Assembly: GCA_019722365.1 (NCBI GenBank)
Contig: JADFUC010000090.1
Location: 1-64,000, forward strand
Origin: Lithospermum erythrorhizon
Lineage: Eukaryota > Streptophyta > Magnoliopsida > Boraginales > Boraginaceae
Direction: 5' to 3'
Length of the DNA stretch: 64,000 nucleotides
The notes under the pieces: generated by a model
Told to the model about the DNA's origin: nothing
Databases searched by the model: none
Seen by the model: only the letters and a program-made list of their open reading frames with translations
Translations under genes and position numbers: made by a program
Shown here: piece after piece, positions 58,754 to 64,000 of the stretch
Layout of the letters: the number at the start of each line of letters is the position of its first letter
Numbering within the stretch: position 1 is the first letter of the stretch

Positions 58754-61534
58754 TCATACAATAGCTTCCTCTGAAGTCTCGTGATTGGGTGCCAGGTTCC
58801 CTTCGGTTATGTATTCCTTAATTCTGCTTCTGACATCCACCGCGGACTGATTATGCTCCTCCGTAAATTGTATGAGCTCCTCTGCTCTGTTGACATCTCC
58901 AATTTTCTTCAGGTATTCCAGACAGCCAGCCAGAGTGTAGAAGTTAATCTCCTCTGGTGATTGCATTTGAAGGATTGCTCTCTTCATCATCTCAACTGCC
59001 TTCTCCTCATTTTTACATTTCAAATAGCCTAGTGCAAGCCGAGACCATGTACTCGCATTTGGCTTCAACTCACGATCAGTTAGTGATTTTATGAATAATT
59101 CAGCCTTCTCAGCCTGATCCTTCTTACAGTAAGCAGATACCAGCAAGTTAGGAACATTCATGTCTGGATATCTCTTATTCACAAGCCATTTCTCTATTAT
59201 CTTCTCAGCCCCCTCAAGGTCGTCCATCTTTTCCAGTGAACTTATCATGCACATATAACTCTGATTCTGAAATTTTCCGCCATTCTGGAGTAGATTAAAT
59301 ATACGGTATACATCTTGTTTCTTTCCCAACCGAGCATACTGAGTCATCAGAATGTTGTAACCAGTAATTACCCTGTTACCCCTAACTAAGTGCTCAAACT
59401 TGTTAAGTACTTGTGAAGCTTTTTCTGTATCTCCAACCTTCATATAACCTTCTGCTGCTATGGAATACATACGCCAATCAATAGTGAGTAAGGGATCAAT
59501 TTCCATCTTCATCAACAACATCTCCATTCCTTTAATGTCAGAAGAAGAAACCAAAGAATTTAATTGAATATTGTATGAGTGCCTATCACGTTCAATGCCC
59601 TTTTGTTCCACCTCCTTTATCAGAGCGTTCATTTCATCAAACTTCCTAGTCTTCGAGTATAGGGATGCCATAATATTGTATGTTAGTATGCCATGATTAC
59701 CCATTTCCCTCATTTTCTGCATAATACTCTCAGCCTTTTCAAAATACTTTGACTCGGCATAACATTGAAGGAGAGCACCATACACCTGGAAGGTTATCGA
59801 ACTTTTTGGAATGCTAGAGAAATATTCCTCTGCTTTTTCCACACCATGCACCTTCGAAATCAGATGTAGCTGAACAGCGATGTGTCCGGATTTTAAATCA
59901 AATAATTCCACTTCTCCCATCCATTCACAAATCTAGACATCAAAACAAAAAAGTTCAGGACTTCAGGGACCACAAACAAAATTAAAACATGGCAATATAA
60001 ATGTATTCAAGAATGAGCAAACTAAGGCATAATTTAAATTGAGTGGCATGTATAATGATGCAATTTAAGAAAATGTATAATATCGAGTTAATTCATCTCA
60101 CATACATCTACTGCAATTGTTCAGAGTTGAATGGTTGAAGCACAGATACAAAGGTACAAGTACCAATTAATTTCATGCAGACCCATAGCCAAGGGTAGTC
60201 TATTTTTGTGTCCTCTCTCTTCATACAAAGCTTTATTAGAGAGTAGCCCAATAGGCGTTGGGAAATCATTTTCGCACTCGACTAGCTGATAAGGACACTC
60301 AATCTCTTAGTTAATTTGGATTCACTTTACACTACAAGTGGAGTACAAAAAGTTATCAGCTAGAGTGAAAAATCATTGTCATTAGTGTTTCCGTCTTTGC
60401 AACCAGATTTCACAAAAACTGTCGTCTTTAGTCAAGATTTATCCAAATTATGTTTGATCTATAGTTTATGTGTGTGAATGTTGCACTTTTTTTTTATAGT
60501 TTTCACATAAAACAAGAGATGGAGCAACACATGGATGGAAGAAATACGTTTAAATTACTAACTGAGGAAACAAGAAAGGCCATTCCTTTGAATTGAGGTT
60601 AAAATAGAGACTCTAAAAGGTAAAGAAATACGAGAAACTGAATTCCATTGTACACTATTGCGCTTACATATCATCATTCTCTAATACATCAATATAATAA
60701 GGGGAGCTTAACTACAGATAGAATACGAAACCAAACTAAGCCATATTTCACAAAATGGGGTAGGTTATATGCATACGAGTATCCCGATGTCAAGGTGAGA
60801 CGTCCAGCTCTTTAAGAAAGAAGGTTCGTCCTAGCTTAGTCGAAGTCTAAGGCAAAACCAGAATTCCAACAGTGCTTATATGCCATCTCTATTCAATTCA
60901 ATTCAACTCTATGTTGGGTCATTTCGAAAAAGAATAAACCAAAAAAATCTTATCTTTTTCTTTCACAGTGCTATTTCAGAAACCCCCACAAGTTTTAATC
61001 ATAAAACAATCAACCAAATAACGAAAAGAATAAACAAGTTCAAATCTGTTTGCATTTTTATACTAATCAGCAACAAACAGATTCAAATAACCACTGAAAT
61101 TAGGCTCAAGACAATACTCATAATAACGTTCGAGTGATTGCAATGATAAAGACCAAACTTAAAAAACAGATTCAAATAACCACTGGCCTAGTAGTCACGA
61201 GATATTACTGTGTCTTCGAGTAAAGAAAAAGGAAACAAATTTAAAAAAAGACCTGAAGGGCATTTCTGTATCTTCGAGAAGCTCTAAATTGTCTGATAAA
61301 TCTTCTGAGATCAGTTACAGAGAGTGGTTTGCCTTGTTTGCGCCACTCATCAAGAATTGGAATAACAGAATCTGAAGGACGCCACGCTGGCACAAGTCTG
61401 TTGTACAATGAATCATCTTTTGCTTTGAAACTACAAACAGATGATAATGAACAATAAAATTCTGGAATATGGGTTTTGGTTGAGACTCCTAAAACCCTAC
61501 TGTACAGAACTGTGTTTGCAAAAAACTTCAACAT
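58754..61534 (-). CDS. P-class pentatricopeptide repeat protein, probably mitochondrial, 486 aa
   Basis: PPR proteins bind organellar RNA; P-class members act in RNA stability, splicing or translation. Two exons on minus: 61534-61253 and 59932-58754, joined CAG/gtc...tag/ATT in phase 0 (1461 nt, intact). The N-terminus (MLKFFANTVLYSRVLGVST) is basic and hydrophobic, fitting a mitochondrial presequence. It is followed by SLYNRLVPAWRPSDSVIPIL, DEWRKQGKPLSVTDLRRFI and RNALQICEWM, the hallmark of the subfamily of At2g20710-like PPR proteins. The rest is a run of about ten 35-residue helical repeats (for example TFQVYGALLQCYAESKYFEK and TYNIMASLYSKTRKFDEM). There is no E or DYW domain. Target RNA unknown. 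Confidence 0.92.
59933..61252 (-). other. Intron of the PPR gene
   Basis: The intron is 1320 bases with GT at 61252-61251 and AG at 59934-59933. It has no gene or obvious repeat. The open frame on plus at 60880-61137 has no recognisable similarity. Confidence 0.85.
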
Positions 61535-62234
61535 TTTGGAAGACCTGTATCAAATCAAAACTTTGGTCTTCTTTTTCTAAATTCTATTAATTCTATTTTC
61601 ATAATAAATTATTTTTTAACGGATTATTATGGAGTAGTTAGAAAGTTATTCATGATCGAAAATTTTGTATCAATTTTCTTAAAGGTTTCGTATCAAAAAT
61701 TAAAATCATTAATTAAAAGTTAAGAAAATGATGGTGATGTATTGATTAGGATAGGTGAATTTTATAAAAGTAATTATAAATAAGATCAATTAATCTAAGT
61801 AAGGACGGTCTAGGTGAATTTTAAAAATATTTGATGCGAAAGTTTTTCAATTCATTTTTTAGATTGAGGTGAGTAATATGAACCATCGATAAAAATCACA
61901 TATACCTTTATTACATTTCAATCCAAAAATTAATGAAACGAGATTTCTATTTTAAGATTTATTAAATTAATTGCATACAAAATTAATAATTGGGTGATTT
62001 TTTTGTTAACTCTCCATTCACTTTGCTTCTGCCAATAGTAACAAATCATAAATAGCATTTTAATTTGTTTAAAATTAGGTAATTCTAACTCAAACAACAA
62101 TCTCATTTCCCTTTGTTTTGGTGAGCTTGGAGGAAAATCTATTAGAATTGGTTTCCATGCACTTATAACTCCAACCACTAAGTTAAGCTCATAATTATGT
62201 CTTAGGGGTGCCCAACTCCTTTTGGACCGAAAGG
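61535..62234. other. Intergenic region between the two PPR genes
   Basis: It holds the promoter of the first PPR gene (minus strand) and the 3' flank of the second. It is AT-rich with no clear TATA box and no gene. Confidence 0.5.
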
Positions 62235-63379
62235 TCACTTGGCAACTTCAAGTTGATCATTTACAGTGGCATTCGGCAACATGCCAGTGGAAGAATTGTG
62301 AGACTTTCGGCCAATTTTTTCAAGAAACCTACCAAATTCCCCTGCAATCTGGACGTCTCCTTTGCCTTCAAGGTATTTATGGCAAGCAACCAAATTATCG
62401 CGATTCAATCTCCAGGACCGTCGATCACCATGAATAGCCTTTCTCATTGTTTCCACTGCCTTCTTCATCTGATTATGTTTACAATATCCAGTTGTGAGGA
62501 GATTGCAGGAGGCTTTTGTCCACTATCTAATGCGCCGTTTACAAGTGCTTCAGCCTTTGCCAGGAGACCATTTCGAGTGTATGCATTTATCATTACATTT
62601 GGGATACGGAAATCAAAAATCTTGTTTACTGATGCCCACTCCTCCAATAGTTTCTCAGCAAGATCCATCTTGTCCAATCTAACTAATGAGGTTATCATGT
62701 AATAATACTCAACATTGTTGTTTAAGCCTAAAGCTTTGAGAAGATTCCATAAGCGTTGAACCTCATTTTCATTACCTAAAATAGCATACATGCTAATAAG
62801 AATAGGATAGGCGATCTTCCATTTTCCACCAGTAATATGTTTCTCTGCTTTCTTCAGCATTTCAGTAGATTTCTCCGGTAACGCAGCTTTCACGTAGCCT
62901 TTAGCTACTACAACATATACATTCCATTCCACTGTAATCAAAAGATTATTTTCCATTTTAGAAAGTATCTTTTCCATGCTTTCTAAATTAGCGTTATCAG
63001 CGTAGAAATTTGAAAGGATGCAATATGTAGGTTTCCCAATGAGGCCCATTCTTCCCATCTCCTGAGCCAGATCATCAAGTTTACTCTCATGTTTAAGCTT
63101 ATCATAGAGGTTAAGCAAGACACCATAAGACAATTCTGAAGAATAATTAAGCTCTCTCATTTGTTGCATGACATTCTCTGCTTTTTCCAACAACCTATTC
63201 TCAGCAAAACAGTTCAAAAGGGCGCCATATACCTTGAATGTTTTCAGTTCATCTGAGATGCTTCTAAAATAATCTTCGGCCTTTTCAACACCATGGACTT
63301 TATTGATTAAATCCAGTTTCAATGCGACATTCCCAGGTGACAATCTGAGATACTTTCTTTCAGTCATCCATTGACCTAA
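62235..63379 (-). pseudogene. Second P-class PPR gene, frameshifted tandem paralogue (partial)
   Basis: The main exon starts after a catttcag acceptor (AG at 63381-63380) and reads LGQWMTERKYLRLSPGNVAL, then INKVHGVEKAEDYF and FKVYGALLNCFAENRLLEKA, closely parallel to the first PPR gene. The frame stops at 62467-62465. A shifted frame resumes at about 62510 with SCNLLTTGYCKHNQMKKAVE and runs to 62235, ending NATVNDQLEVAK. Around 62512 the KP-x-x-x-S-C-N block of the repeat lacks about 10 bases (net shift of one). The product loses its last about 90 residues. Exon 1 was not found in the last 620 bases; since the paralogue has a 1.3-kb intron it may lie outside the window. A sequencing error is possible. 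Confidence 0.8.
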
Positions 63380-64000
63380 CTGAAATGACATGATGAAAGA
63401 GAAAATCATGACCAAGACTCAAACATGTCACAATAATTTTATCATAAAGATACCAAGAGCACCTAGAAGATATCATAAAGCAGATGAGAAAGATTGGATG
63501 TTATTTTCTTACTTTTGGACAAGAAGCGGATTTATCCAAAAAGGTGGCCCTTCCAGAAATTGTAGATGGTAAAAGCCAAAGCAGGCAAAAGGAGGTCATT
63601 TAGAAACGGTTCGACTAACCAGCAATAGACGTGCCTCAGATAAAACTTCTTCAGCTATGTCATCTCCCCTACCGCAGTAACAGATTGAATGCCAATGGTT
63701 TCAAAGAAAAAAAACCAAACATTGCATAAAATGGAAGTTTTGTGAAGAAATTCATCCATGACTAGAAATAAACAAACAAAACCTTCACTAATCATGGCAT
63801 TGAAAGCCCTCAACAGAAGAATCTGAAAAATTTCTTTTCCTTTTTACATCTTCAGTGCAATAAATAATGAAAAAAAAAAACAGTGGGTGTTTGGGGGAAT
63901 TCTTGTAGGCAACTTTTCTGTTATTGGTTTTTTGCAACCATTGCAAAATACACAAAATACAAGCTTTCTGTTATACAAGCAAAATAAGCCAACCCAAACA
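63380..64000 (-). other. Upstream sequence, probably intron 1 of the second PPR gene
   Basis: It is directly upstream of a good acceptor, with no open frame resembling the conserved first exon of the family. The window ends here. Confidence 0.45.

Noticed and set aside
62208..62702. 164-codon plus-strand frame
   Set aside because: Antisense to the second PPR gene.

Overview
This is eudicot plant nuclear DNA. It is AT-rich, with GT-AG introns and a high load of LTR retrotransposons, MITE-like elements and SINEs. The genes belong to plant families: P-type PPR, RMA RING ligase, LORELEI-like GPI-anchored protein, NAC, F-box with FBA domain, and NOT2/VIP2. The order or species cannot be told from the sequence alone.

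Layout. From 1 to about 29 kb the window is transposon-rich and very degraded. A Ty1/copia element (tail of a 5' LTR, primer-binding site, gag-pol relics, 3' LTR) fills 1-7643. A GC-rich CACTA-like block and a broken F-box gene follow. Next comes an actin fragment abutting exons of NOT2. Most of this block (about 6.80-12.26 kb) appears again in the same orientation at about 21.53-27.1 kb. Between the two copies lie a 3.66-kb Ty3/gypsy-type solo LTR (13482-17141), an inverted copia LTR piece and a hAT transposase relic. The second NOT2 copy continues into its own 5' exons up to about 29.15 kb but has no 3' half. The two copies differ mainly by small and homopolymer indels, so poor base accuracy or an uncollapsed haplotype is a serious alternative to true decay.

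From 32 to 36.5 kb (minus strand) lies a mosaic of gene pieces: a NAC-like exon with a proline-rich repeat region, prohibitin exon pieces in the wrong order, five N-terminal exons of the 26S proteasome subunit RPN1, and the terminal exon of a prohibitin. All but the last carry frameshifts, stops or lost splice sites.

From 40 kb on the sequence is clean and holds the intact genes: a LORELEI-like gene (3 exons, 168 aa), a DTW-domain gene (8 exons, 389 aa), an RMA-type RING E3 ligase whose expected start codon reads TTG, and a two-exon mitochondrial-type PPR gene (486 aa) followed by a frameshifted tandem paralogue that runs off the window. Intergenic DNA holds minisatellites, two tRNA-derived SINEs (one with a perfect 9-bp target duplication inside a 125-bp tandem array), and hAT-like and Stowaway-like remnants. 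The genes are unrelated housekeeping or regulatory genes and do not form a pathway. I found no previously undescribed system. The most unusual locus is the RPN1/prohibitin/NAC mosaic.
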